A stretch of DNA of 64,000 nt, taken from the NCBI RefSeq assembly GCF_042648805.1, contig NZ_JBHRXZ010000016.1, forward strand, positions 1 to 64,000. The letters are read 5' to 3'. The notes under the pieces are model-generated. The model did not search any database. It had not been told where the DNA came from and was given only the letters and a program-made list of their open reading frames with translations. This DNA is from Azomonas tarimensis (GTDB taxonomy: Bacteria; Pseudomonadota; Gammaproteobacteria; Pseudomonadales; Pseudomonadaceae). Position numbers and translations under genes: made by a program. This document shows, in pieces, positions 41,881-50,314 of the stretch; position 1 is the first letter of the stretch; each line of letters begins with the position of its first letter.

Positions 41881-42071
41881 GGAGGGCTCACAGACAGAGG
41901 GGTTCGGGATGCGCGGCAGGCTGGCGCCAGCGCAACCGCCCGCAGCGGGATGCAAAGGCGTCCCGCACCCTGCACCTGTCCGCACGAGGGCCCGGGCAGG
42001 TGCAGGCAAGACAGCACAGCAGAGTGTGCGGCACCCTGCCGCAGGATAAAAATGAAATGAATGCCGACGTT

Positions 42072-42089
42072 CATAACCACCCGGTTATG
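42072..42089. promoter_or_regulatory. PcaQ-type operator upstream of the AEC/MFS operon
   Basis: CATAACC-ACCC-GGTTATG is a perfect 7-bp dyad, with the same ATAACC-N4-GGTTAT form as the pcaH site. It is the only recognisable element in the 385-bp gap between the AEC gene (41880) and xenA (42266). Confidence 0.6.
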
Positions 42090-42265
42090 AGCAAAGCAAT
42101 TACAAGCAGGCGAATAGTGGTCGACCGCCAGCGCCGGTGGTCAGAGCCGGCTACGACGGTCTTGCCTGCCATCCGGATTCCGGTGGCAGACGAGCTCTGT
42201 CTGGAGAAGGGCTGCGTTGCCGCTTCAGGACCGTCTTCGCAATCCGCCCGGCGCCGCCATAGCCA

Positions 42266-43363
42266 TCAGTTGGCCCGGTAACGCTCAAGCCAGTGCGCGT
42301 AAGGCGCCGGCAGCACCCAGGTGGGTTTCTCGACCTTCAGCGCCTGGGCGGCTTCCAGCGACCAGTGCGGGTTGGCCAGGTGGCGGCGGCCCACCATCAC
42401 CAGATCCATCTGCCCGGCGGCGATCACCCCCTCGGCCAGCGCCGGGGTGTCGATGCCCCAGGACGTGGCCACCGGCAGCTCCGCTTCGCGGCCGACCCGT
42501 TCGGCGATGGGAGCGAGGAACGCGGGCCCCCAGGGAATGTTCGTCTCGGCGATGGTGAAGCCGACGCTGACATTGAGCAGGTCGAGCCCGCCGCGGCGCA
42601 TGGCGCGTACCAACTCGATGGACTCGGCCAGGGTCTGTTCGTCGCGTCCGTCGTACTCGATCACCCCGAAGCGGGCGGTCAGTGGCAGGTGCTCGGGCCA
42701 TACCTCGCGCACCGCAGCAAGGGTTTCCAGGAGGAAACGGCTACGCCCTTCGAAGCTGCCGCCATAGGCATCGCTGCGCCGGTTGCTGTGGGCCGAGAAG
42801 AAGCTCTGGGCCAGGTAGCCGTGGGCGAAATGCAGCTCCAGCCACTCGAATCCGGCATCGCGGGCACGGCGGGCGGCGGCGACGAAGTCGTCCCTGACCC
42901 GGGCGATGTCGTCCAGCGTCATGGCCTGGGGCACCTTGGGCAGGTGGTGACCGAAGGCGACCGCCGAGGGCGCGAGGGTCTGCCAGCCGCTCGGCTCACC
43001 CTCTGCGATGTGGTCGTCGCCTTCCCACGGACGGTTGGCGCTGGCCTTGCGTCCGGCATGGGCGATCTGGATGCCCGGCACCGCACCATAGGACTTGATG
43101 GACGCGGCGATGCGCGCCATGCCTTCGGCCTGGGCGTCATCCCACAGGCCGGTGCAGCCGGGGGTGATGCGGCCTTCCGGTGACACGGCGGTGGCCTCGA
43201 CGATCACCAGCCCGGCGCCGCCGCGAGCGAGCCCGGCGTAGTGGTCGAAGTGCCAGGCGTTGGTGTAGCCGTCCACGGCGCTGTACTGGCACATCGGCGG
43301 GATGGCGATGCGGTTGCGCAGGGTGACGTCTTTCAGGTGAAACGGGGAAAACAGGGCGGGCAT
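42266..43363 (-). CDS. xenA: Xenobiotic reductase A-type Old Yellow Enzyme
   Basis: The protein has 365 aa and opens FSPFHLKDVTLRNRIAIPPMCQY, with Cys25 near the flavin as in XenA. ELHFAHGYLAQSFFS carries the catalytic His pair region, SVGFTIAETNIPWGP and a C-terminal APYAHWLERYR match the P. putida XenA family very closely. It reduces activated C=C bonds (enones, maleimides) and nitro compounds using NADPH and FMN. It is divergent from a LysR gene 96-102 bp away, its likely regulator. Confidence 0.92.
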   Translation of the reverse strand: MPALFSPFHLKDVTLRNRIAIPPMCQYSAVDGYTNAWHFDHYAGLARGGAGLVIVEATAVSPEGRITPGCTGLWDDAQAEGMARIAASIKSYGAVPGIQIAHAGRKASANRPWEGDDHIAEGEPSGWQTLAPSAVAFGHHLPKVPQAMTLDDIARVRDDFVAAARRARDAGFEWLELHFAHGYLAQSFFSAHSNRRSDAYGGSFEGRSRFLLETLAAVREVWPEHLPLTARFGVIEYDGRDEQTLAESIELVRAMRRGGLDLLNVSVGFTIAETNIPWGPAFLAPIAERVGREAELPVATSWGIDTPALAEGVIAAGQMDLVMVGRRHLANPHWSLEAAQALKVEKPTWVLPAPYAHWLERYRAN

Positions 43364-43465
43364 GGATGCTCCTGGGGTCTGAAGGGATTGGGAATGGCGA
43401 CAGGGTAGGCGTATCTATTCATAATGAGAACCACGGCCGCGTTATCGACTTGATAAGAGATGCTT

Positions 43466-44347
43466 ATGCTAAACCCCCAATGGCTGCGCACCTTCACCAC
43501 GCTTGCCGAGGTCAGGCACTTCACCCGCAGCGCCGACCGGCTCGGCCTGACCCAGGCGGCGGTGAGCCAGCACGTTCGGCATCTGGAAGCCGAACTCGGG
43601 CCGCTGCTGATCCGCCGGCCGCGGCAGCTGGAACTGACCCCGGCCGGCGAGGCGCTGCTGGCCTATGCCCAGGAGGTGGCGGCGGCCGAGCAGCGCCTGC
43701 GCCTGCAACTGAGCGAAAGCGACGCCGAGCACGGCGAGATCAGCCTGATCAGTCCGGGCAGCATCGGTCTGGTGCTCTACCCCGCCCTGCTGGACATCCA
43801 GCAGGCCAGCCCCGGGCTGTCGGTGCGGCACCGCTTCGCACCCGACCGCGAGGTCGTCGACGCGATACTTGGCAACCGCTACGAGCTGGGCCTGACCAGC
43901 AGCAAGCCCGACGACCCGCGGCTGACGGCGCGCCTGTTCGCCGAAGAGCCGCTGGAGCTGGTGGTGCCGGCCGGATACGAGGCCCACGCATGGGCCGACC
44001 TGGTGCGCCTGGGCTTCATCGACCACCCCGACGGCCAGGCCATGGCCGGCCGCCTGCTGAGCCGGCGCTTCCCAGGCCATCCGGGGATCCGCAGCCTGCC
44101 CATGCGCGGCTTCAGCAACCAGGTCGGGCTGATCCTCGAACCGGTTGCCCGCGGCCTCGGCTTTACCGTCCTGCCTCGCTACGCCCGCCAGGCATTCGCC
44201 CGGCAGGAGGCGATATCGGTCATCGAATGCGGTCGCCCTGTGGTGGACAAGCTCTGGCTGATCCACCGCGCCGAATGGCCGCTCTCCAGCCGGGCCCGGC
44301 AGGTCGCCGAAACCCTGGCGGCACGCCTGCAGCGCCTTGCCCCATAG
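43466..44347 (+). CDS. LysR-family transcriptional regulator
   Basis: The protein has 293 aa. ATGs at 43460 and 43466 are in frame; the second has AAGAG at good spacing. NPQWLRTFTTLAEVRHFTRSADRLGLTQAAVSQHV is outlined here as the LysR helix-turn-helix (residues 4-40), with LGLTQAAVSQHVRHLE as recognition region. The effector domain follows. It is divergent from xenA and may respond to electrophiles or act on xenA. It is not clearly a PcaQ, although a PcaQ-type site lies 1.3 kb away. Confidence 0.88.
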   Translation: MLNPQWLRTFTTLAEVRHFTRSADRLGLTQAAVSQHVRHLEAELGPLLIRRPRQLELTPAGEALLAYAQEVAAAEQRLRLQLSESDAEHGEISLISPGSIGLVLYPALLDIQQASPGLSVRHRFAPDREVVDAILGNRYELGLTSSKPDDPRLTARLFAEEPLELVVPAGYEAHAWADLVRLGFIDHPDGQAMAGRLLSRRFPGHPGIRSLPMRGFSNQVGLILEPVARGLGFTVLPRYARQAFARQEAISVIECGRPVVDKLWLIHRAEWPLSSRARQVAETLAARLQRLAP

Positions 44348-44447
44348 CCAAGGAGCCGCGTCAGCGGACGCCCTGCCCCGGGCTACTCGTCATGCTTGCC
44401 GGGCCCCGGCTATGATCAACCTGTACCCTTCAACCAGGACCGCCACC

Positions 44448-45125
44448 ATGCGCCGTTTCACCGCCCTGATCGCCGGGCTCGCGCTCAGCGCCAACGCCCT
44501 TGCCCTGTCCCTCGCCGACCTGACCCAGAGCGACGCCAACGCTGGACTGCGCGATGCCCTGAGCCAGGGCGCCCAGGTTGCCGTGCAGCAGCTCGGCCGG
44601 CCGGGCGGCTTCAGCGACGATCCTGCGCTACGCATCGGACTGCCGGGAAATCTCGGCAAGGTAGCAGGTACCATGAAGCGGATGGGCATGGGCGCGCAGG
44701 TCGAACAACTGGAAGCCAGCATGAACCGCGCAGCGGAGGCGGCGGTTCCCGAAGCCGAGGCGCTGCTGCTGGACGCGGTGCGGCAGATGACCCTCGCCGA
44801 TGCCAAGAGCATCCTCTCCGGCCCGCCGGACGCGGCCACGACGTACCTTTCCCGCACCAGCCGCGAGCAGATCCGCACGCGCTTTCTGCCCATCGTCAAA
44901 CAGGCGACCGACCAGGTCGGCCTGGCCCAGCAGTACAACACCTTCGCCGGCAGAGCCGCCTCCTTCGGCGCGCTGGATGCCAAAAGCGCGAACATCGAAG
45001 GCTACGTCACCGAGCAGGCGCTGGACGGCCTGTTCGAGGTGATCGCCAGGCAGGAGGCGACCATCCGCGAGAACCCGGCGGCCGCCGCGACCGGGCTGGC
45101 GAAAAAGGTGTTCGGGGCGCTTTGA
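44448..45125 (+). CDS. DUF4197 exported protein
   Basis: The protein has 225 aa with a signal peptide (RRFTALIAGLALSANALA/LSLADLTQ). The mature protein is helical and carries family features: GLRDALSQGAQVAVQQLG, a GFSDDPALRIGLPGNL stretch, and AKSILSGPPDAATTYLSRTS. DUF4197 proteins are periplasmic and of unknown function. It stands 87 bp before the hydrolase gene on the same strand. Confidence 0.87.
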   Translation: MRRFTALIAGLALSANALALSLADLTQSDANAGLRDALSQGAQVAVQQLGRPGGFSDDPALRIGLPGNLGKVAGTMKRMGMGAQVEQLEASMNRAAEAAVPEAEALLLDAVRQMTLADAKSILSGPPDAATTYLSRTSREQIRTRFLPIVKQATDQVGLAQQYNTFAGRAASFGALDAKSANIEGYVTEQALDGLFEVIARQEATIRENPAAAATGLAKKVFGAL

Positions 45126-45211
45126 ACGCGACGTCATTCAATGCGCCTCCGGCGACTCATACATCACCCTGCTTCCTTTCTCCTCAAAAGACGCCCCTGC
45201 AAGGAGACACC

Positions 45212-46099
45212 ATGGTTCGCCTGACCGCCAAAGATTTCGATCCCGAGCTGCTGGAGCTCTACGACTTCTATGCCCACGGCAAGCTCAGCCGCCGGGAATT
45301 CCTCGACCGGGCCGCGGCCTTTACCCTGTGCGGGCTCACCGCCACCACGCTGCTCGACAGCCTGCTGCCAGACTACGCACTGGCCCGGCAGGTGGACTTC
45401 ACCGACCCGGAGATCATTCCGGAATACATCGCCTACCCCTCCCCCAACGGCCATGGAGAGGTCCGAGCCTACCTGGTACGCCCGGCCAACGTCAGCGGCA
45501 AGGTCCCGGGCGTGGTGGTCGCCCATGAGAACCGAGGGCTCAACCCCTACATCGAGGATGTCGCCCGGCGTGTGGCCAAGGCCGGGTTCGTCGCCCTCGC
45601 CCCGGATGGGCTGTCATCGGTAGGCGGTTATCCGGGCAATGACGACAGGGGCCGCGAACTGCAGCAGACCGTCGATCCCGAGAAGCTGATGAACGACTTT
45701 TTCGCCGCGATCGAATGGCTGCTGGCCCATGAGTCCACCACCGGCAAGGTCGGCATCACCGGGTTCTGCTATGGCGGCGGCGTGGCCAATGCAGCAGCGG
45801 TGGCCTATCCGGAGCTGGGTGCCGCGGTGCCCTTCTATGGCCGTCAGGCCAGGATCGAGGACGTTCCGCGCATCAAAACGCCACTGCTGCTGCACTACGC
45901 CGAAACCGACCCCAGGATCAACGAAGGCTGGCCCGCCTATGAAAAGGCCCTGAAAGACGCAGGGATCACCTACGAGGCGTACCTCTATCCCGGCACCCAC
46001 CATGGCTTCCACAACGATTCCACGCCTCGCTATGACGAAGCCGCTGCCAAGCTGGCCTGGGACCGAACCCTGGAGTGGTTTCGCCGCCATCTGGCCTAG
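45212..46099 (+). CDS. Dienelactone hydrolase family protein (YghX-like) with Tat-like leader
   Basis: The protein has 295 aa. AAGGAG lies before the ATG. Residues 28-55 (SRREFLDRAAAFTLCGLTATTLL) form a twin-Arg leader-like segment placed after a polar start. The nucleophile Cys is in GITGFCYGGGV (near 185), the acid in HYAETDPRIN (near 235) and the His in GTHHGFHND (near 265). It would hydrolyse lactones or esters outside the cytoplasm. The stop codon lies within the CTAG target of a MITE insertion. Confidence 0.85.
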   Translation: MVRLTAKDFDPELLELYDFYAHGKLSRREFLDRAAAFTLCGLTATTLLDSLLPDYALARQVDFTDPEIIPEYIAYPSPNGHGEVRAYLVRPANVSGKVPGVVVAHENRGLNPYIEDVARRVAKAGFVALAPDGLSSVGGYPGNDDRGRELQQTVDPEKLMNDFFAAIEWLLAHESTTGKVGITGFCYGGGVANAAAVAYPELGAAVPFYGRQARIEDVPRIKTPLLLHYAETDPRINEGWPAYEKALKDAGITYEAYLYPGTHHGFHNDSTPRYDEAAAKLAWDRTLEWFRRHLA

Positions 46100-46244
46100 G
46101 CTCTGTACGAAAAGTGCCTGCGCTCGGTCATGCTGCGTTGAAAAGCGGCTCGGAATGCTCATTTACGACTAGTAAACTCCGCTTCCTCGCCGTTTTTCGC
46201 CTTGCCTGACCTTCGCTCGGCTGACTTTTCGTACAGGCCCTAGG
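46096..46244 (+). mobile_element. MITE-like element, copy 1 (about 148 bp)
   Basis: Terminal inverted repeats GGCTCTGTACGAAAAGT and ACTTTTCGTACAGGCC bound a short non-coding core. CTAG flanks both ends, as a 4-bp duplication would. It has no transposase; the TIR and CTAG target fit movement by an IS5-type enzyme. Copy 2 lies at 51181 in opposite orientation and differs by only one base that I can see. Confidence 0.75.
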
Positions 46245-46258
46245 GGCGCTGCAGCGAG

Positions 46259-46696
46259 CTAGGCGGGCTCATCCAGGTTGTGACGGATGCGATCCAGCAG
46301 TGACACCAGCGTCCGGCATTCATCCTCGCTCAGACCGGACACCGCGATGCCCGACAGGAAGCGGCCCTGCTCCTGCAGCGCGCGGTGCACCGCTTCCCCT
46401 GCCGCCGTCAGGCGCAGCATGACGCTGCGCCTGTCGCTCTTGGCGGCCTGGCCTTCGAGAAAGGCCCGGTCCTTCAGGCTCTTGATCAGGCGTGCCACCT
46501 GCGCCTTGTCGCGGCCTGAATAAATGACCAGGTCGCTGAGGGTAGCGCCAGGGTGTCGATGGAAGAACCCCAGCACCTTGTTTTCCATGTGGGTCAGTTC
46601 ATGGGGGCCATCGCGCAGGATGCGGTATTGCCGCGAGCGGTACAGATGCATGACGGCATGGATGGATTCGAAAACGTCTTCGGCGAGGTCGGTCAT
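46259..46696 (-). CDS. MarR-family transcriptional regulator
   Basis: The protein has 145 aa from the ATG at 46696 (MTDLAEDVFESIHAVMHLY); the frame extends upstream without homology. The winged helix has ELTHMENKVLGFFHRHPGATLSDLVIYSGRDKAQVARLIKSL, outlined here as the DNA-binding core (40-80), then RRSVMLRLTAAGEAVHRAL as the wing. It is divergent from a siderophore-interacting protein gene. Two TTGAC-N-TCAA sites in the 69-bp gap are its probable operators. Confidence 0.87.
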   Translation of the reverse strand: MTDLAEDVFESIHAVMHLYRSRQYRILRDGPHELTHMENKVLGFFHRHPGATLSDLVIYSGRDKAQVARLIKSLKDRAFLEGQAAKSDRRSVMLRLTAAGEAVHRALQEQGRFLSGIAVSGLSEDECRTLVSLLDRIRHNLDEPA

Positions 46697-46699
46697 CTT

Positions 46700-46746
46700 G
46701 TTGACTTTATCAACTGTTACATTAAAATTGGTTGACCTGATCAACC
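46700..46746. promoter_or_regulatory. Two MarR-type operators between marR and the SIP gene
   Basis: GTTGA-CTTTA-TCAAC (46700-46714) and GTTGA-CCTGA-TCAAC (46731-46745, extended to GGTTGACCTGATCAACC) are 31 bp apart, three helical turns. Both overlap the space where the divergent promoters must lie. Confidence 0.75.
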
Positions 46747-46765
46747 ATATACAGGAGCCCAGTAT

Positions 46766-47506
46766 ATGCAAGTTTCCAACCCGATGCGCCGTGTCCAGCG
46801 GGTTCGCCACGAGCTGCACCGGCGCGAGGTGACGGTGAGCCGCGTCGCGCCACTGGGTGACAGTTTTGTTGCCGTCACCTTTACCGGCGAGACGCTCGAT
46901 GGCTTTCTCTCCGCCTCGTTCGACGACCACGTCAAGTTCATGTTCGAGGATGCCACCGGTGAAACCATCCGCCGCGACTACACCCCACGCCACTTCGACC
47001 CGGCCAGACGGGAACTGACCATCGAATTCGCCCTGCACGGCGACGGCCAGGCTTCCACTTGGGCACAGCGCGCCGCGGTGGGTCAGCCTGCGGTGATCGC
47101 TGGTCCGCGGGGCTCGATGATCATCCCGGCAGACTACGACTGGCACCTGCTGATCGGCGACGCCACCGCCCTTCCAGCCATTACCCGGCGCCTGGAAGAA
47201 CTGTCCGCCGGCACCCGCGCCATCGTGCTGGCGTTGCAGGAGGGCGCTGCCGACAGGCGCGACCTGCACAGCCGCTCCGAGCTGCAGGTGCAGTGGCTGG
47301 AGAACCCCGACGCGCTGGTCGAAGCCGTTCGCAGCCTGGAGCTGCCCTCCGGCGAGGGCTTCGCCTGGGGCGCCGGTGAAGCCTCGATCATGGCCCGGGT
47401 ACGCGCCGTACTGGCCGACGAGAAAGGCCATCCGAAGGAGGCCATGCGGGTCGCCGCCTACTGGCGACTGGGCGTCGCCGATCACCACGAAGACCTGACT
47501 GCCTGA
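46766..47506 (+). CDS. Siderophore-interacting protein (SIP/ViuB family flavin reductase)
   Basis: The protein has 246 aa. RDYTPRHFDPARRELTIEF holds the FAD-binding RxYTxR motif, FALHGDGQASTWAQRAAVGQ the H-G-P-region equivalent, and WGAGEASIMARVRAVLADEKGH the SIP C-terminal motif. SIP proteins reduce ferric siderophores in the cytoplasm with NAD(P)H. It is regulated by the divergent MarR protein, not by a visible Fur box. No siderophore genes are adjacent. Confidence 0.88.
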   Translation: MQVSNPMRRVQRVRHELHRREVTVSRVAPLGDSFVAVTFTGETLDGFLSASFDDHVKFMFEDATGETIRRDYTPRHFDPARRELTIEFALHGDGQASTWAQRAAVGQPAVIAGPRGSMIIPADYDWHLLIGDATALPAITRRLEELSAGTRAIVLALQEGAADRRDLHSRSELQVQWLENPDALVEAVRSLELPSGEGFAWGAGEASIMARVRAVLADEKGHPKEAMRVAAYWRLGVADHHEDLTA

Positions 47507-47543
47507 GCAGCCTAGGAAGCCTGGACCGCAAACTGTCCAGCCG

Positions 47544-47695
47544 CTGGACAACGCCCTGCGCATCGTCCAGGCGGCTCAGAAGGCTGGAGCCCGTCTGGAA
47601 ACCGGCGGCGAATACCAGGGTCTGCTCTTTCAGCCCACGGTGCTCAGCAGCGCTCGGTATTTCATGAAGAGGTCTTTGACTACCAGGAGATATAG
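47544..47695 (+). pseudogene. Remnant of an aryl-aldehyde dehydrogenase gene
   Basis: The frame from 47544 reads LDNALRIVQAAQKAGARL then ETGGEYQGLLFQPTVLS, the typical ALDH block before the catalytic-domain end. A shift then gives VFHEEVFDYQEI and a stop at 47693, where VFHEEVFGP is expected. It resembles benzaldehyde/vanillin dehydrogenases and lies directly before an aryl-alcohol dehydrogenase gene. Confidence 0.6.
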
Positions 47696-47697
47696 TA

Positions 47698-48822
47698 ATG
47701 AGCGATACCACCTTTCGTGACATCAAGGCAGCCGTCACCCGCGCCAAGGGCGCGCCATTCACCATCGAGCCAGCCCGCATCCGCGCGCCGAAGGACGACG
47801 AGGTGCTGGTTCGCGTCGTCGCGACCGGCATGTGCCATACCGACATGATCGTACGCGATCAGTATTACCCCGTTCCCCTGCCAGCCGTGCTCGGCCATGA
47901 GGGCGCCGGGGTGGTCGAGGCCGTGGGGCCGCTGGTTCGCGGGTTGTCGGTCGGCGACCATGTGGTGATGTCCTATGGCTACTGCGGTCATTGTCTCCCA
48001 TGCGCCGGCGGCCATGCGGCCTACTGCAAGGAATTCTTCGACCGCAACTTCAGCGGTACCGATCCCCAGGGTGATACGGCCCTGCAGGATGCCAGCGGCG
48101 AGGCGCTGCACGATCACTTCTTCGCGCAATCGTCGTTTGCGACCTACGCCATCAGCCGGGAGAACAATGCGGTCAGGGTCACCAAGGAAGCACCGCTGGA
48201 GCTGCTGGGCCCGCTGGGCTGCGGCATCCAGACCGGTGCCGGCGCGGTGATCAATTCGCTGAAAGTCACGCCTGGAAGCTCTTTCGCCACCTTTGGCGCC
48301 GGTGCGGTCGGGCTTTCCGCCGTGCTGGCGGCCAAGGTGGCGGGCGCCACCACCATCGTCGCCGTCGATGTGGTGCCCTCTCGCCTGGAGCTCGCCCTGG
48401 AGCTGGGCGCTACCCATGTGATCAACAGTCGCGAGAACGATCCGGTTGCGATGATCCGCGAGATCACCGCCGGTGGCGCCAATTTCGCCCTGGAATCCAC
48501 GGGTCGCCCGGAGGTGCTGCGCCAGGCAGTCGACGCGCTGGGCGGGCTGGGCTGTGTTGGTGTGGTGGGTGCGCCACCGCTGGGCACCACCGCCGAATTC
48601 GACGTCAACGACCTGCTGCTCGGCGGCAAGAGCATCCGTGGAATCGTGGAGGGCGACAGCGTGCCCCAGCGGTTCATTCCGCAACTGGTGGATCTTTACC
48701 TGCAGGGACGATTTCCGTTCGACAAGCTGGTGAAGTTCTACCCCTTCGAGGCGATCAACCAAGCCGCAGAGGACAGTGAAAAGGGCGTCACCCTCAAACC
48801 CGTTCTCCGTATCGGCGCCTGA
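47698..48822 (+). CDS. Zinc-dependent aryl-alcohol dehydrogenase (XylB/AreB type)
   Basis: The protein has 374 aa. The catalytic zinc Cys is in ATGMCHTDM and His in LGHEGAGVVE; the structural zinc Cys cluster is CGHCLPC...YC. The NAD loop is FGAGAVGLSAVLAAKVAG. FFAQSSFATYA and LGPLGCGIQTGAGAV are class III-like/benzyl alcohol dehydrogenase marks. It oxidises benzylic alcohols to aldehydes. Its partner aldehyde dehydrogenase is only a relic here, so the aldehyde must be handled elsewhere. Confidence 0.9.
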   Translation: MSDTTFRDIKAAVTRAKGAPFTIEPARIRAPKDDEVLVRVVATGMCHTDMIVRDQYYPVPLPAVLGHEGAGVVEAVGPLVRGLSVGDHVVMSYGYCGHCLPCAGGHAAYCKEFFDRNFSGTDPQGDTALQDASGEALHDHFFAQSSFATYAISRENNAVRVTKEAPLELLGPLGCGIQTGAGAVINSLKVTPGSSFATFGAGAVGLSAVLAAKVAGATTIVAVDVVPSRLELALELGATHVINSRENDPVAMIREITAGGANFALESTGRPEVLRQAVDALGGLGCVGVVGAPPLGTTAEFDVNDLLLGGKSIRGIVEGDSVPQRFIPQLVDLYLQGRFPFDKLVKFYPFEAINQAAEDSEKGVTLKPVLRIGA

Positions 48823-48832
48823 CCCGACCTGG

Positions 48833-48850
48833 AGGGGGCGCCTGCCCCCT
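48833..48850 (+). terminator. Hairpin after the aryl-alcohol dehydrogenase gene
   Basis: AGGGGGC-GCCT-GCCCCCT forms a 7-bp stem 10 bp after the stop, followed by TCAAG rather than a T run. Confidence 0.45.
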
Positions 48851-48883
48851 TCAAGTCCCCGAGAATAAGAAAGGCCCAACCCC

Positions 48884-48970
48884 ATGCGTATTCAGGCCTT
48901 GCAGGCGGCCGCCCTGGTTGCCGGTTTCCTGCTGCCCGACAGGCGCTGGCCGTGGCGTCGATGCCGGTGA
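48884..48970 (+). pseudogene. 5' remnant of an outer-membrane transporter gene (phenol MetA-like)
   Basis: MRIQALQAAALVAGFLLP is a signal peptide start, then two frame shifts lead to VDAGDYTA, a motif typical of the mature N-terminus of MetA-pathway transporters (PF13557). The frame breaks and the pobA 3' end begins at 48971. It would have followed the alcohol dehydrogenase gene. Confidence 0.5.
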
Positions 48971-50152
48971 CTACACCGCCTCGTACGGCAGCCCCACGTA
49001 GTTTTCGGCAATGGTGGTCAACCCCGCCGGCGTGCTGGTGAAGTAGTCCTGCTCGCTCTGCTGAATGCGCCGGGCAAAATCGTCGTTATCCGGGAAGCGG
49101 TGCAGCAGGCTCGTCATCCACCAGGAAAACCGCTCGGCCTTCCAGACCCGCCGCAGGCAGATCGGTGAGTAACGTTCCAGCAGGTCGCTGCGGCCTTCGC
49201 GATAGACCTTCAGCAGAATGCGATACAGGGTGCTGACATCGCTGGCCGCCAGGTTCAGCCCCTTGGCGCCTGTCGGCGGGACGATATGCGCGGCGTCGCC
49301 GACGAGGAACAAGTGGCCATACTGCATGGGCTCGACCACGAAGCTGCGCAGCGGCGCGATGCTTTTTTCCAGCGACGGGCCGGTGACCAGCCGAGCGGCG
49401 ACGTCTTCGGGTAGACGGCGCTTGAGCTCGTCCCAGAAGCGCTCATCGGACCAGTCCTCCACCTTCTCTTCCAGCCCCACCTGCACGTAATAACGCGAGC
49501 GAGTGGCCGAGCGCATGCTGCACAGGGCGAAGCCGCGTTCATGGTTGGCGTAGATCAGCTCCTCGGCGACCGGTGGGGTGTCAGACAGCATCCCCAGCCA
49601 GCCAAAGGGGTAAACCCGCTCGAACTCGTTCAGCGATTCGGCCGGGATGCTCTTGCGCGAGACCCCGTGGAAGCCATCGCAACCGGCAATGTGGTCGCAA
49701 TCGAGGCGCACGGACTCGCCGTTCAGGGTAAAGGTGACCCAGGGTTTGTCGTCCTTCAGGCCGTGCAACTGCGCGTCCTGCACAGCGTAGAAGGTACTGG
49801 CACCGCTGGCCTTGCGCGCCTCCATCAGGTCGCGGGTGACTTCGGTCTGGCCGTAGACCATCACCGTGTCGCCGCCGGTCAGCGCCTTGAGATCGATCCG
49901 CACGCGACGGTCACCAAAGGCCAGTTCCACGCCCTCGTGGACCTGCCCTTCCCGGTCCATGCGCTCGGCCACACCGGCCTCACGCATCAGATCGGCCATG
50001 CCCTGCTCCAGCACGCCGGCGCGAATGCGGCTCAGCACGTATTCCGGGGTCTGGCGTTCGATGATCACGTTGGGAATGCCGGCGTTGTGCAGCAACTGGC
50101 CGAGCAACAGGCCAGACGGGCCGGCACCGATGATGGCGACACCTGTTTTCAT
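48971..50152 (-). CDS. pobA: 4-Hydroxybenzoate 3-monooxygenase
   Basis: The protein has 393 aa from the ATG at 50152 (MKTGVAIIGAGPSGLLLGQLL). Flavin motifs are GAGPSG, the DG motif CDGFHG and FLVGDAAHIVPPTGAKGLNLA. The C-terminal ENYVGLPYEAV places Tyr385 as in P. fluorescens PHBH. It hydroxylates 4-hydroxybenzoate to protocatechuate with NADPH, feeding PcaHG. It is divergent from an AraC-type regulator gene. ACAACAACAAG precedes the ribosome site. Confidence 0.97.
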   Translation of the reverse strand: MKTGVAIIGAGPSGLLLGQLLHNAGIPNVIIERQTPEYVLSRIRAGVLEQGMADLMREAGVAERMDREGQVHEGVELAFGDRRVRIDLKALTGGDTVMVYGQTEVTRDLMEARKASGASTFYAVQDAQLHGLKDDKPWVTFTLNGESVRLDCDHIAGCDGFHGVSRKSIPAESLNEFERVYPFGWLGMLSDTPPVAEELIYANHERGFALCSMRSATRSRYYVQVGLEEKVEDWSDERFWDELKRRLPEDVAARLVTGPSLEKSIAPLRSFVVEPMQYGHLFLVGDAAHIVPPTGAKGLNLAASDVSTLYRILLKVYREGRSDLLERYSPICLRRVWKAERFSWWMTSLLHRFPDNDDFARRIQQSEQDYFTSTPAGLTTIAENYVGLPYEAV

Positions 50153-50166
50153 GGGGTGAGTCCTCG

Positions 50167-50177
50167 CTTGTTGTTGT
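50167..50177 (-). promoter_or_regulatory. Hfq/Crc-type A-rich motif upstream of pobA
   Basis: On the - strand ACAACAACAAG, 15 nt before the pobA start. Confidence 0.5.
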
Positions 50178-50314
50178 CGGGGCGGCGGCTTGCCACACCC
50201 TGTCGAGACACCCCCATGGTCGTCCTCCAACACCTGGGCGATAATGGATCCAGCCAAGCAATACTTGGACTTATACAAACTCCGTTCGGTAATCGAACAA
50301 CAGGAGCGCAACGC

